Part shown: positions 1-12,200 of the stretch, piece after piece
Layout of the letters: every line of letters begins with the position of its first letter
Position numbering within the stretch: the first letter of the stretch is position 1
From: Persicaria tinctoria
Lineage: Eukaryota; Streptophyta; Magnoliopsida; Caryophyllales; Polygonaceae
Length of the DNA stretch: 64,000 nt
Reading direction: 5' to 3'
Assembly: GCA_037127255.1 (NCBI GenBank)
Contig: JBANSL010000020.1
Span: 58,911,598 to 58,975,597, forward strand
Notes under the pieces: generated by a model
Told to the model about the DNA's origin: nothing
The model's input: only the letters and a program-made list of their open reading frames with translations
The model's database searches: none
Made by a program: the position numbers and the translations under genes

Positions 1-505
1 TCATAATTTTTTTTGATATAAATAAATATTTAAAAAATAATAAATTAAAATATGAATTCCCATAATAATAAAATTTTATAAACATAATAATATAAACATA
101 TATAATCTAAAAATATGGTTTTCAATATTTATTTCATTTCCGAAATAATTTTGCGATGTATTTGCCCTTTAGATCCTTAGAGTTTTTTAAACTCCACCGG
201 TTTGGGAAGAGAGTTTAGTAGGGGAGCAGATGAGGATCCGGCTGATATTTTAAACTAAGTATCCACTTGTCTTACTTGCTCATATTTTTAACCAAATATC
301 CACTTGTCCATGTGTTGGTCCAGCAGCCCAGCCCCAGTAGGCTGAGTTGATCATGACAACGTTGGCTTGTTCAAAGTCCTCGATCCTAAAGTCACCGACG
401 ATGGATGCATAAATATATCATATTACTAGGAACCGATCTAGCTACAGGTAAATCTATTGATTCCAAAAGCAAATAAATAAAACTTGGAATCCATTGAGAA
501 TTGAG
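1..505 (+). promoter_or_regulatory. Upstream region of left WAK copy
   Basis: AT-rich sequence at 1-180, followed by a stretch (about 185-505) closely matching 45870-46188 upstream of the intact WAK copy. The shared upstream block shows that the duplication unit includes the promoter, not only the coding exons. A TATA-like ataaatatatca lies at 409-420, about 95 bp before the ATG at 506, the same distance as in the intact copy. The shared block includes the stretch around ctccaccggtttgggaagag. No other regulatory element is assigned. Confidence 0.6.
409..420 (+). promoter_or_regulatory. TATA box candidate, left WAK copy
   Basis: ataaatatatca sits 86-97 bp upstream of the ATG at 506 and is conserved at 46091 in the intact copy. 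Position and conservation support a core promoter; no transcript start can be seen. Confidence 0.5.
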
Positions 506-1431
506 ATGGATGGAATTAATATGTTCCTGTTAGTCTTGCTGCAGGTTGCAGTTGTAGTAGTTGCAGCAGTTGCATTTCCCATAGCCAAGCCTGATTGTAG
601 ATGAATGCGGCGGTGTCAAAATCCCCTACCCTTTTGGCATTGGCGACGGATGCTTCTACAATCGCACTTTTTATAGCAGAGACGGTAGTTTCTACTATGG
701 TGGCGTTTACTATAGGATCACTTGTAATCACACCACCAATCCCCCCACCCCTATTTACGGTACAGGCATTCCAGTTCTCAATGTCAACCTCGACGACCAT
801 TCCTTACGTCTTAACACCCGAGTATCTTATGATTGTTACCAAAACAACCAGTCCTCTAGCTGGTTTAAATCGTCCCTGAATATGGTGGAGTTCACGGTTA
901 ACACCACCAGTAATAAGTTCGTAGCCATTGGTTGCGACACCAGAGCTACCTTCCAAGGCTATCGATTCGGCAACGACTACTACTTCACCGGGTGCAACAC
1001 CTACTGCACCTCCATCTCCATTCCACACATCAAAAACGGGACTTGCTCTGGAGTCGGCTGCTGTGAGACTTCCATCCCTGATGGCACTATCCGTGTCAAC
1101 ACCAGTCTGTCCAGCTACTCCAACCACATCGACTCACCTTTCAGTCCGTGCAGCGCCGCGTTTGTGGTCGAAGATGCTGCCTTCAACTTCTCAATTGCCA
1201 GTCTGTCATACCAAGAGGACCATTTTATTAATGGCGACGTCTATGTTCCTACTTTGTTCGATTGGTCTATTCTCAACTCAACTTGCAACCCAACAACGGG
1301 CCAAGATGAGGTGATTTGTGGCTCAAACGCCCAGTGCGTTGATGGAGAAGATGTAACCTTAAGAAAGAGCTACCGTTGCAAATGCTTGAGTGGTTACTCT
1401 GGTAACCCCTATCTCCTCAATGGATGTCAAG
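506..1431 (+). pseudogene. Left WAK exon 1 (signal peptide and extracellular domain, frameshifted)
   Basis: The ATG at 506 opens a hydrophobic signal peptide (MDGINMFLLVLLQ...). The frame ends at TGA 602 because two bases are missing relative to the right copy. From 600 to 1431 the original frame is open and shows the cysteine pattern of a WAK extracellular region: DECGG, IPYPFGIGDGC, an ITCN motif, a C-C pair near the end of the domain, and an EGF-like tail ending in GCQ. The donor is aag|gtaatt at 1431/1432. An ATG at 882 opens 195 codons of this region, but it is internal and is not a plausible start for a secreted receptor. Confidence 0.88.
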
Positions 1432-1534
1432 GTAATTATGCATATATTTACAGTTCAATTATGGAATGATCGATAGATATGATATATATAAGACATTCAT
1501 AGAGAATTATATATATATATATATATGGTTGTAG

Positions 1535-1729
1535 ATATTGATGAGTGCAGCGATCCGGCACTCAACGATTGCCAGAAGAGAGAGTACTGTGTGAATACTG
1601 AAGGAAGATACCATTGCAAGTGCCCTTCAGGATACCATGGGAATGCCACAAAGACAGATAAATGCATAGCGGAGCCACTAAGCGTGAAAGGGTGGAATAG
1701 CTTACCAAGAGGAGTTAAAGTTAGTATTG
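1535..1729 (+). pseudogene. Left WAK exon 2 (EGF-like, calcium-binding)
   Basis: The acceptor gtag precedes atattgatgagtgc, giving the calcium-binding EGF signature DIDEC. Six cysteines follow in EGF spacing. The exon is 195 bp against 180 bp in the right copy; the extra 15 bp lie near its end (EPLSVK region). It is in phase with exon 3 through att|g. A (TA)n tract (about 1508-1526) abuts the acceptor. Confidence 0.85.
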
Positions 1730-2056
1730 GTAAGTACCTTCATCGATCCATCTATTTTACCATTCAACAAAACTTTAATTATACAATTCACATCGATTGA
1801 TCTTCATAATTGGTGTAGAAAGCCGTTTTGTGACTTTGTCGTGGTTGATAAATTACAAATTTTAATATAATTTTTTTTATACACAAAGTACAATTAGCGC
1901 ATAAATTATTAATAAAATTATACTAATATAACCTGCAAGTTTCCGTTGACACGGTACCCACCTGGTTATCATCTGAATTTGGGCTTTATATCCTAATCGA
2001 TTTATTGTTTTCTTTTGTATGAAAAAGATGGATTTTTAAAGCGCTTATACATACAA
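1730..2056 (+). other. Start of left WAK intron 2
   Basis: From the donor at 1730 to about 1860 it matches intron 2 of the right copy (gataaattacaaatt); after that it is unrelated. No gene is seen. The last eight bases before the hAT element, aatagtat at 2057-2064, are its target duplication. Confidence 0.6.
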
Positions 2057-2134
2057 AATAGTATCACGGCTGGTTATTGGGCGGTGCAAGCGGTCTGCGG
2101 CCCAAATCTGTTGGGCCCAATATATTAAAAATTA

Positions 2135-2769
2135 GGCCAAATTGCAGAAAATCACCCTTTAAAACTGTTTTCCTTGTAAAGTCACACCCATCACCCAATT
2201 TTTGTTAATTAAATGTTAAAGTGTGTGGAAATCAATTATATCCCTTGTTTTTATTATTATTTTACTTTACCCAATCGGTATTAATTAATTTTTACCTTTT
2301 AACATGTTTTTCAAAAGTAATTTTTTAATAAAATATCATTTTTAAATATAATTTCACACTTATTAGTAAAAACACTCTATAAAAAAATAGATATGATTGA
2401 TGTTTTATAAATTTTAAAAAGTGTATATTACTAAAGGGTTACTCAAAGAAAATACATTTTTAAAAAATGATATGTTATATAGTTTTTATTATTCTAAAAA
2501 TATGTTCACTATTCCACATACATTTTTAGAATAATAAAAACTATATGAAACATTATTTTTTTTTAAAAAAATATTTTCCTCATGTAGCCCTAGTATTACA
2601 CATTTTTTTTATATGTATAAAACATAAATTACACATCAATTTTTTATAGATTTTTTTTGTAAGTATGAAATTATTTTTAAAAAAAACATTTTTTTTATAT
2701 TTATATTGTTTTTTGCTTTTGAAAAATATGTCAAAAAGTTAAATATCAACTAATATCAATTGAAATGAG

Positions 2770-2807
<38 letters not shown>

Positions 2808-2985
2808 GGGTTATAACTTATAATTAAATTTCCACACACTTTAACATTTAATTAACAAAAATTGGGCGATGGGTGTGACTATGCAAGGAAAACAGTTTTA
2901 AAGGGTGGTTTTATGCAATTTTCATTTTAAGGGGTGGTTTCACGCAAAACAGCCTATTTAAAGGGTGGTTTTCTGCAATTTGGCC
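2135..2985. mobile_element. MULE-type element A (851 bp)
   Basis: The termini are inverted (ggccaaattgcag ... ctgcaatttggcc) with 9-bp direct repeats TAAAAATTA at 2126-2134 and 2986-2994, as expected for the Mutator superfamily. The inverted repeat extends about 100 bp through ttgttaattaaatgttaaag. The right arm carries extra copies of an aaagggtggtttt-type module absent from the left arm. The centre holds a second palindrome (about 2464-2575) and a TAA trinucleotide run (2770-2806). There is no coding capacity. Confidence 0.8.
2770..2806. repeat. (ATA)n microsatellite
   Basis: About twelve ataataata units inside MULE element A. Confidence 0.9.
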
Positions 2986-3139
2986 TAAAAATTAGTATAT
3001 CTATAAAACACGCTTGACCAGAAATAATAAAACAATGTGGTGGAGCTGAACTGGTTTTGCCAGGGAACGCAACAGTCCCGTGTTCGAATCTTTGTATTTG
3101 GATGCTCCGTATAATTTTTGTTTGACCAGAAATAATAAA

Positions 3140-4167
<1,028 letters not shown>

Positions 4168-4766
4168 AATAATAAAACAATGTGTTCGAATCTTTGTATT
4201 TGGATGCTCCTCCCCCTCTGTTCCAACAATATGTTTTTTTTTTGTTTGGGCCCTACCGCCCCTCATACCCTGTGTACTTACATTAGACCTACTCCCCTCT
4301 CTTTTCCATTCTTTAATCATCCAAGAGGTAATGTTGCTCTTAATTTTTTTTTCTTTAATTACTTAAATTTAATCATTGTGCGACTACCGGATATAATAAG
4401 TTATACAATTACAAAAAATAATATAATTTACATTTATATAATTTTTAACTTTTAAAAAGAGAAATAAAATAACTTCAATTTTAATATGTTGAGAGTATGT
4501 TATTTTTTTTAATTATCCTTTTCAAAAAAGTCATCTAGTGACAATAAAAATTAAAAAGTATATATATATAACAATGTTTTCATATAAATAAATGATAAAT
4601 AGTTTTTTTATAACATCATTTATGTCATATAGAATAAATACATGTAATTCAATACCAAAAAAGTATATTTATGATTGTAACAAGCATGAAAAAAATAAAA
4701 ATAAAGGGCCTAATTTAAATTTTCGCACCGGGCCTCCGAAAACACTGGGACGGCCCTGAATAGTAT

Positions 4767-6187
4767 ATTATGTAGTTGAAGAAATAGTTGCCTACAAAAT
4801 CCATATATATACATAAACATATTTATCAAAATTATTTAAAATTGAATATATTTAGTTGGCCGGTGCAAGTTACACTAGTAATTTTTTTCAAACGAAGGTT
4901 TATTGATTATTGAGTGGTATAGACTATTCAACACTTAAATATCAATATCAATCAATATATATTAATACTAGAAAGAGAAGTGAACTCCTATGTGGCGTAC
5001 TCTAGCCGAATTTATTTATGTGTCATTTTTTGGTGCACTTTGATTCAGATTTTTTGAGACGTCAATTAATGATAAGTCAAAGAGAAAATAATTCAAAGTA
5101 ATATATTTATAAAATAACTCATACTAAAATGTTAGATTTTATAACTACTTAAGATATGATTATAGACACACATGATGACATGTGTATAAAATATATGTGA
5201 TTATTATCTGACGTGACTTAAATATATCGAATCATTATTAATCATTACTTCCTCCATTTGTAAATAAGTGATTTTTTTTAAGCCACGTACATTTTTTATG
5301 ACGGTAAAAACTATATAAAATATTAATTTTTAATACATTTTTAAAAATAATATACTTATTAGTAATAAATATAATATTATTTTAAAAAAATTAATTAAAA
5401 ATAATATTTTACATAATTTTTACCGTCCTAAAAAAACGTATACAACTTAAAAAAGTCACTTATTTACAAATGGATAGAATATATTTATTTATTCAGAGAT
5501 TTTATAACAAAGTTTTGAATTTATTTTTTTTCTTTTATTTATTAATCATTATTTAACTTTTATATCTAAAAGTTATAATATTTAATTTATCATTTATCAT
5601 CTTAGCTACTTTTTAAAAATAAATTATTTATTTGAAAATCATTATTTAAATTTGTAATGGAAAAATAATATTTAATTATTTTTATATAGTATCAACATTT
5701 TATTTTAAGGACTTTAACCAAATTTAATGTTTGATATTTAAAATCCATTAAATTTTCATTAATTTTTTAAAGATTCAATGACTACTATTACTTTGATAAG
5801 TAGAATACAAATTATTAAAGATCTCAACTTTGTCAATTAGTCTTAGTAAAATGTATTAACAATTTTAAATTAAATATGTTTATAAAATTAATTTGGATTG
5901 TATAAGATGTATTTTTCTATCATTAGTTTTGATTGATTAAATATGATTGATGAATGTAAGAAGTAAAACCAGAGTTTTGGTAAGTAATTGGATCTTCCAA
6001 AACAATTCTATATCTAAAAAAAAAGTAAAAACACGTGTATTTATATCATAACTAAAAATAATAGAATAATAAAAAAATACTTTCCTTTAGTTTACATTAT
6101 TTCCCAATTAATAAAATAAAATAAATTTATCAACAAATCGCACAAACGCGGGTAATAAGACTAATACCTTTTATATTACGTGTGCAG
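4767..6187 (+). other. Rest of left WAK intron 2
   Basis: Very AT-rich, with no coding frame. It contains the MITE at 5248-5479. The last 25 bases (tattacgtgtgcag) match the end of intron 2 in the right copy and provide the acceptor for exon 3 at 6188. Confidence 0.6.
5248..5479. mobile_element. Stowaway-like MITE
   Basis: Inverted termini (cttcctccatttgtaaataag and its near-complement ending cttatttacaaatggatagaa) with TA on both outer sides, 232 bp, AT-rich, non-coding. Size, TA duplication and the ctccatttgt-type end fit Tc1/mariner-derived MITEs. Confidence 0.7.
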
Positions 6188-6228
6188 GTCTTGGCATTGG
6201 ATTCATATTTCTTCTCATTGGAGGTATT
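6188..6228 (+). pseudogene. Left WAK exon 3, 5' stub
   Basis: gtcttggcattggattcata codes for the start of the membrane segment (GLGIGFIF) and is nearly identical to 47530-47570 in the intact copy. It stops at the 5-bp target duplication gtatt (6224-6228) where the LTR element enters. Confidence 0.9.
6224..6228. repeat. Target-site duplication GTATT, left
   Basis: Matches 17756-17760. Removing the element and one duplication restores ggaggtatttttgtacgc, which aligns base for base with the intact WAK copy (one substitution). Confidence 0.92.
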
Positions 6229-9200
6229 TGTAAAGGCCCGGATTTTTAAATAATAAATTTCAATAAATAATATAAATGGGTTTAAGTCGAAAAAAAAAAT
6301 AATAAGATAAAATAAAATAAAATGGATTTAGGTTGGAAGTTTAAAGGAAAACTCGTCATTAATCTACTAAATCGAAATTGAAATTCTTAGAGTGAATTCT
6401 GGCCCAAATTTTCAATTTATTCAAATAGATTTTATCCCGCTTTTCAGGAATTTTCATTATTAAATGCGGATTGGAAAATTTAATATTTTGATCGAGTCGG
6501 GATAAGATCGAAAGAGCTGGTTTCGGGATATAATTCCGGGTAATTCAAATTAATTTTGGGGATCACATGATTCTTGTCTTCTTCCTCCTTCACATGTTTG
6601 ATTCCTAAGGTCTCCCTCTGGCCCTCTTTGTCGACAGCAACAGCTGAGCTGTAGTAGCAGCTTTCATCCTTCTCCAACTATCCTTTTCCAGTCTGAGTTA
6701 ACCTCCACACACACCCCTTCTCCCTCCAAACAATTAATCCCTAAAATTGGCAAAATCAAACAACATTGCTACCTCTCCTTGACTGGACATCTGCAGCTCT
6801 CGCTATCATCTTTTCATTTGCAATCCGAGCCACCAGCCCCGCCTCCTTCCTCCTGGTGTCCGAACGACGGCAGCAGTTCCCCGGCGGACGAAGACGAGTC
6901 GGAGCCAACCGAAGCAACCCCGGAGCCGATGAAGTCGTGGCCGCACCCACCTCCGTTGTCTCGCGTCTCCACCCCATTGCGCTTCTGTTCCCGATTCAGC
7001 CCAACAGCAACACTCGAGCGCCCCTGAGCGAAGCTCCAGCACCCGAGCACCTCCCTGGGCGCCTTCGAGCGTTGCCCGAGCGCCACCGCCGAGCTGCCTT
7101 CCCCATGTTTCCGTTCAAGTCCGGTAAAGTCGCCTTCCTCTCCTTTCCGCTTCCAAATGTCTTAAAATCGCACCTTGAGACGTTTTCCTTCATCCTAGGC
7201 CGAGCAAGGAGCAACCCAACTCCAACGAGCTTGAATCGAATCCCGACGATCCTCCGACGTCCTCGAACCTCGGTGAGCCTCCTTCCTCCTTTCTTCCGTC
7301 TTCTGTCGTCGTTGCAGAGAGCTCTGCTCTTTTGTGTCTGGGAAGGAGACAAACCTAGCGGGCCTAATTTTTCGGGTTGTGGGCTCCTATCCGAATCCTT
7401 CCCTTTCCTTCTATTTCAGATCCGGTTTTGGGCTATTCGGGTTGTGGCTTGGATCCGGATTTTAAAATCAAATTAGGGTTTAGAAGTGTTGGGCCTTTTA
7501 TTTGTTGGGCCTGGTTGCAAATGGATCCGAATTTGGGTCTTTTCTTCTTTTTGGCCCTAATTTATGAACAAAATGGATTATGTAGGTTTAATTGGAGAAA
7601 AAGAATTTTAAGACTTATGAATATATTTTGTGAAAATATTAAATAAATGGGATAATATACTACATTATTTTATTATTGAGATTTAAAAATATAATATTAT
7701 TGGACTTGGATTCTAATAAAAGAGAAATTTTGAAAAATGGTTTTCAAGGTTGAAAATTGTTTTGATGAATGGAGAATTGATTTTAATAAAACAAAAAAAA
7801 AAAGGATTTGAAATTATACTAACCTTGTCGGATTTGTCTTAAAATAATAATAAAATAAGTTGATTTAAAGAGTAAAATGCCGGAATTATTTTAATGGTAT
7901 GAAATTGTAAGTTGATTAAAGATTTAATGTTTATAAAGGGATTTTGGCCAGACATGATTTGAGAATTGTTTAAATAGGAGATTGACTTAATTTGGGATTT
8001 AAGAGTATGGAAAATATGGTTGGTACAATTTTATCGATGGGTTTTGATTGGAAATAAAATGATTTTGATTGATGTTGATCATATCGGAAAGGTTTTGGAA
8101 AACGGTTTTACCATCGGTTGGTTTTGAGCATGTTGAGAATGTGGAGACCGTGTGTATGAATGATAGATTGGTAGCTTATGAAAATGGCTTGATGATAGGT
8201 GTGTGTTGCTTTTGGATTGCTTTGGACTTGCATTGGGCCCTTGCTTGTGTTATATTGCTGTTCTGCATCTTCAGGTAAGTCTCTTCGGAGCTTACTCAGA
8301 TTGAATAGAGCTATTCCCTGCTATAGGTGCATGATATACTAGGTGTTGCATTCATGATCAGCATGCCATGTAGTACCATGCTAGGTTGCATTGATCGTTG
8401 AGCATTCTCTTTCTCTATGTGTATGTAAACAGAACGGCCGTATCTGTGATAGTCCTAGAGTCTTTGCTAGGGTCATAGGGTAGCCCAGCCTTATCGGGTA
8501 CCCTGAGTCAATCGAGTACTTCCTTATATTATGATATGCCTGCGGGCTTTATTGTGGAGCGGGTTAGGCATGCGTGTCGCCCTATTATGAATGAATGCAT
8601 TCACGAGCTGGCCAGTCTCCGCCTGTCGGAAGGGGTGGAGGTAGGAGAGGGATATGCCACTTGGCATTGTCTTGGGCCCTTTACAGTATTTCTGCACATT
8701 ATTATGAACTAGGAGCATGCTAGTGTGTTTGAATTTCGTACTGCATTAGAGCATCTTTATTAGGTATAGCGTATATGTGTGCTTATGGTTGGGATGCAGA
8801 GTTAAGTGGGCATCGATCTGATCCCGCTCCAAATCAATTTTTTTAGGAATTATTTATGTTCATCCTATCGGTGCTGTTTGCTTATTGCGCGGGTCATTTT
8901 GTCGGCGGAGAGTGAGCGCTGGAGTTATAGACTTCACCAGACTCTGATTATATTGTTTTGGATTTATACTTTTGACTCCGTTTTGACCCGGCTCCGTCGT
9001 GGCACTTGTATCTGTACTTTACTCCCGCTTTACTTCCGTTTGAAATGGTTTCCGCGACATAGTCTTAGGACAGGTTAAGGGTACCCAACGGCCCTTCGAT
9101 GTTTTTAGGGTTTGAAATCCCTCTTTCTAATAACCTTAAAATGAGTTTGAAACCTCGACCCGTACCTGGATTGCAAGATCCGAACAAGGGGTTTTATCCC

Positions 9201-9240
9201 TTGAAACGTAACCCGGAAATCATAATTCTGGGCCGTTACA
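6229..9240 (+). repeat. 5' LTR of LARD element (3,012 bp)
   Basis: TG...CA termini. It contains a GC-rich stretch (about 6830-7130) between AT-rich flanks. All spurious reading frames recur at a constant +8,515 offset with the same translation in the 3' LTR, so no indel and no difference was found by eye. Confidence 0.92.
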
Positions 9241-9244
9241 AAGA

Positions 9245-9256
9245 TGGTATCAGAGC
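9245..9256 (+). promoter_or_regulatory. Primer binding site (initiator tRNA-Met)
   Basis: tggtatcagagc lies four bases after the 5' LTR. This is the standard plant LTR-element site complementary to the 3' end of initiator tRNA-Met. Confidence 0.9.
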
Positions 9257-12200
9257 TGAGGTTGTGCAATTCGGGTACAAAAAGGGCCGAGTGTATGTTT
9301 TGGAAAACCGCCCATGAATTTCAAATGATTTGAAAGTGTTTTAAAAAAAGGGCAAAATGAACTTAAGCTGTCTAACCGAAACTGGACTAAGTAATGAACT
9401 TGGCTTATCATAAAATATGGAAAACCGACTAAAGAGGGGATCGAGTGGGTAGAAAGACGTTAAACCATCCCTATTGGATGTAGTTGGAAATGGGTAGGCG
9501 AAATATTAGCTTGTTCTTTACAGATGGGTCTGGAAGACTCCAAGGAGGTCATTATGAGTGTCACTAACTGATTCTGTGTTGAGTGCTTGCTATGCTAGAT
9601 AACTGACTGGTATGCCTAACAATTAAATGTGTATTGACTGATCTGTGAAAACGGAATAGTGGGAGTACCCTTGTTTCTGTATGGTCAACCCAGTTATGTG
9701 GGATAGCCCGTTCCACGTTGCTAAACCCTTGAGGATCTTATCGAGTCTTTCTCCCGGATGTCAGTGTCTTCAACGGGGAAAATCGGGTTGGTAAACACAT
9801 TGTGTCGGAATCATGTATGGATGTGAAGGTTGTCTGAGCGAATATTGGAAGGTGGGTCCTTATGTCCCTTTAAGTCAAAGTAAGGTGTTTCTGGGCTGTA
9901 TTCCTTGATTCTTGTGACGATCAACCCGTGTCTTCTTGCCACAAAGAGTCATACCAGAGTCCCACGGAAAAGAGGGGTGAGAAGTCAGTCGGGAAAACTC
10001 AATGGTTGCCCTTAGGGATCCCTGTTCGGTTGTAATGGTGACTCTCTCTAAACGATATGACATGATCTTATAGCCTCCTGCATATACCTTGCGAATGACC
10101 ATTAGTACAGACTGCTCATGCTATTACATATGTGATTGCTTAGATTGTTTCAGTCTCGTGTTGTGTTTGGCCTTCTATTATGATTGCAGGTCCTTATAGC
10201 ATGTTTACTTGGCCTATTGATCGCATGATTGATTGGAAGCATAAACCACATGATATGAACCTATATGCTTTTTGTCCTCGCCTGGGTTAGGTCCATGATA
10301 GTGTGATAAACTCTCCTCTGTGCAATTTCCTGGAAATGATCTCCTTAGCATGCTAGATGATGATGTGTCGATGCTCCTTATTCCTTTTGTGACAAGAATC
10401 TATCGCATGCCCATCCATTTTGTATTCGTCAAATTGAATAGTGCTGATGATTTGCAAGTTGATATTGTTGTGTGTTACTTGCGTGGGATGGAGAATATGA
10501 GGTTTAATTGAGTCTTGGTGAATGAATGTTTCATCCTAGTATGTGCTGATTTGAACTCGTGTTCCCGTATTCTAGTCATATTGCTCAATACTTAGACTCG
10601 TGTTATACATCGTAAGAACCTCCCTCATGCTTCTGTTTTGCTGGAATGTGATTGAATTGATTTCTTGCGTGTCGTCACGATCAGTGCATGCATGCATCGT
10701 ATATTATGTTGAGCCTTAGTATCATGTAGGATCCTTGGTTATGACTCGTGTGAATTATATCTTGCTTGCATTAATGTCGATTCTCTCTCGAGCTAGGTTC
10801 CTGATAGTGTGGTTCTTCTCTCTTTCTATCACCATAACATGTCTTACTCATGCAAGATAATTGATGTTAAATTCGATGATTGATTTGCTTGTCGTAATGG
10901 TTAATCATAGCATGCTTACATGTTATCACTCGGTAGTGTTTCCCTATTATGTTATGAATTCCTCTTGTGCTGGCGTAGATGTATGATTTGGCACCTCACA
11001 TGATCACACACCACGCTATATCATGTCTTCACCTACGTAGGACACATGAATGTTAGAATAAATCTAGTCGAATTACCTTGACTGTATTCATGCTCGATAT
11101 GTGTTACTAGTATCATGTAGGCCTTATGATTTCCAATATGACCCGCTAAATAATCACGTGTTGTACTTGTTCTATGTTGTGATGACTATCGTATCATTAC
11201 ATGTGTCCTATGATGGCCCATTCCTAACATGATTATGATTTGTCACTCGTGATGTCATTCTTGTTACTCTGTGATTCTCCTCTTGCTACCCTAAATATTA
11301 TGTTGAACTCTTTAAATGACTCATGACTATGCTTGAATCACATCATGTATCGCTAGCATCATGTAGGACCTATAACTTCTAAATGTATCTCGTCATATGA
11401 TTACATGTCATTCTTAACCTATTATATGACCCTTGTTGTTAAATGTGATGATTACTATGTGACCTTATGCATTCTCGTATGATGCTTAGTTGATTACTAT
11501 TATGTACCTCGCCATGCTATGTTGGTCTCATTGTGATATGTATACCATGCTCGTTCATTTTTCATATACATGATACCTGTCATCTCGTTAAACCCCACAT
11601 GACCATTACTAGCTCCGCATAATTTGCTTGAAATTAGTAGGCATCTCTGGTTTCATGGAATAATAAACTGTTAGCTCGTCTCACATGCATCAGTGTAGGA
11701 CTTGATTGCGTCTTTTGGGATGAATACGCCTGTTATTCTCCTTGAGATAGGTACATGTTAGTGTGGGTTATTGTAATTGATATGCTCCATGATGAATTTA
11801 TGTTACTTGTCGCGATTATAACCTAATAGGCTTTCATAAGGGCATCGTTGCTATTCCCGGGTCAAAGTCTTGTCTTTAGTCTTGTCGTTGTTAGCCTTGG
11901 TCTATGTTTGTTTCCGAGAGGAACATCGGGTTGTTCACTCTTGTCACTCCCCTATCTCCGCTAACTTGGACTCACCCGCGATAGCGACCGCATGGGAAAG
12001 AGAAAGGAAGTTGGATAGAAATAGAGCCGTGTGGCGGAAGCGTGGGCCCATAACCCACGGGCCTCAGGATCAATGATGTCGGTGGAACAAGCACGTGTCG
12101 AGGATTGCGGTTACTGATTGCGATATGACTTGCGAGTGGGATTGTTCTCCGTTCGAATTGCTAACCCTTTTTGAATTTATTGACGATGATATTGCACCGC

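Noticed and set aside
882..1469. 195-codon frame as a stand-alone EGF protein gene
   Set aside because: It is the internal part of WAK exon 1 read through its donor site; the start is an internal Met after the frameshift.
3000..3115. SINE suggested by cccgtgttcgaatc
   Set aside because: A single B-box-like string without a matching A-box, poly-A tail or target duplication; the same 27-bp piece recurs after MULE element B for unknown reasons.
6766..7476. 236-codon plus-strand frame, repeated identically at 15281-15991
   Set aside because: It lies entirely inside the LARD LTR, is low-complexity Arg/Pro/Ser sequence from a GC-rich leader, has no recognisable domain and competes with frames on the other strand.
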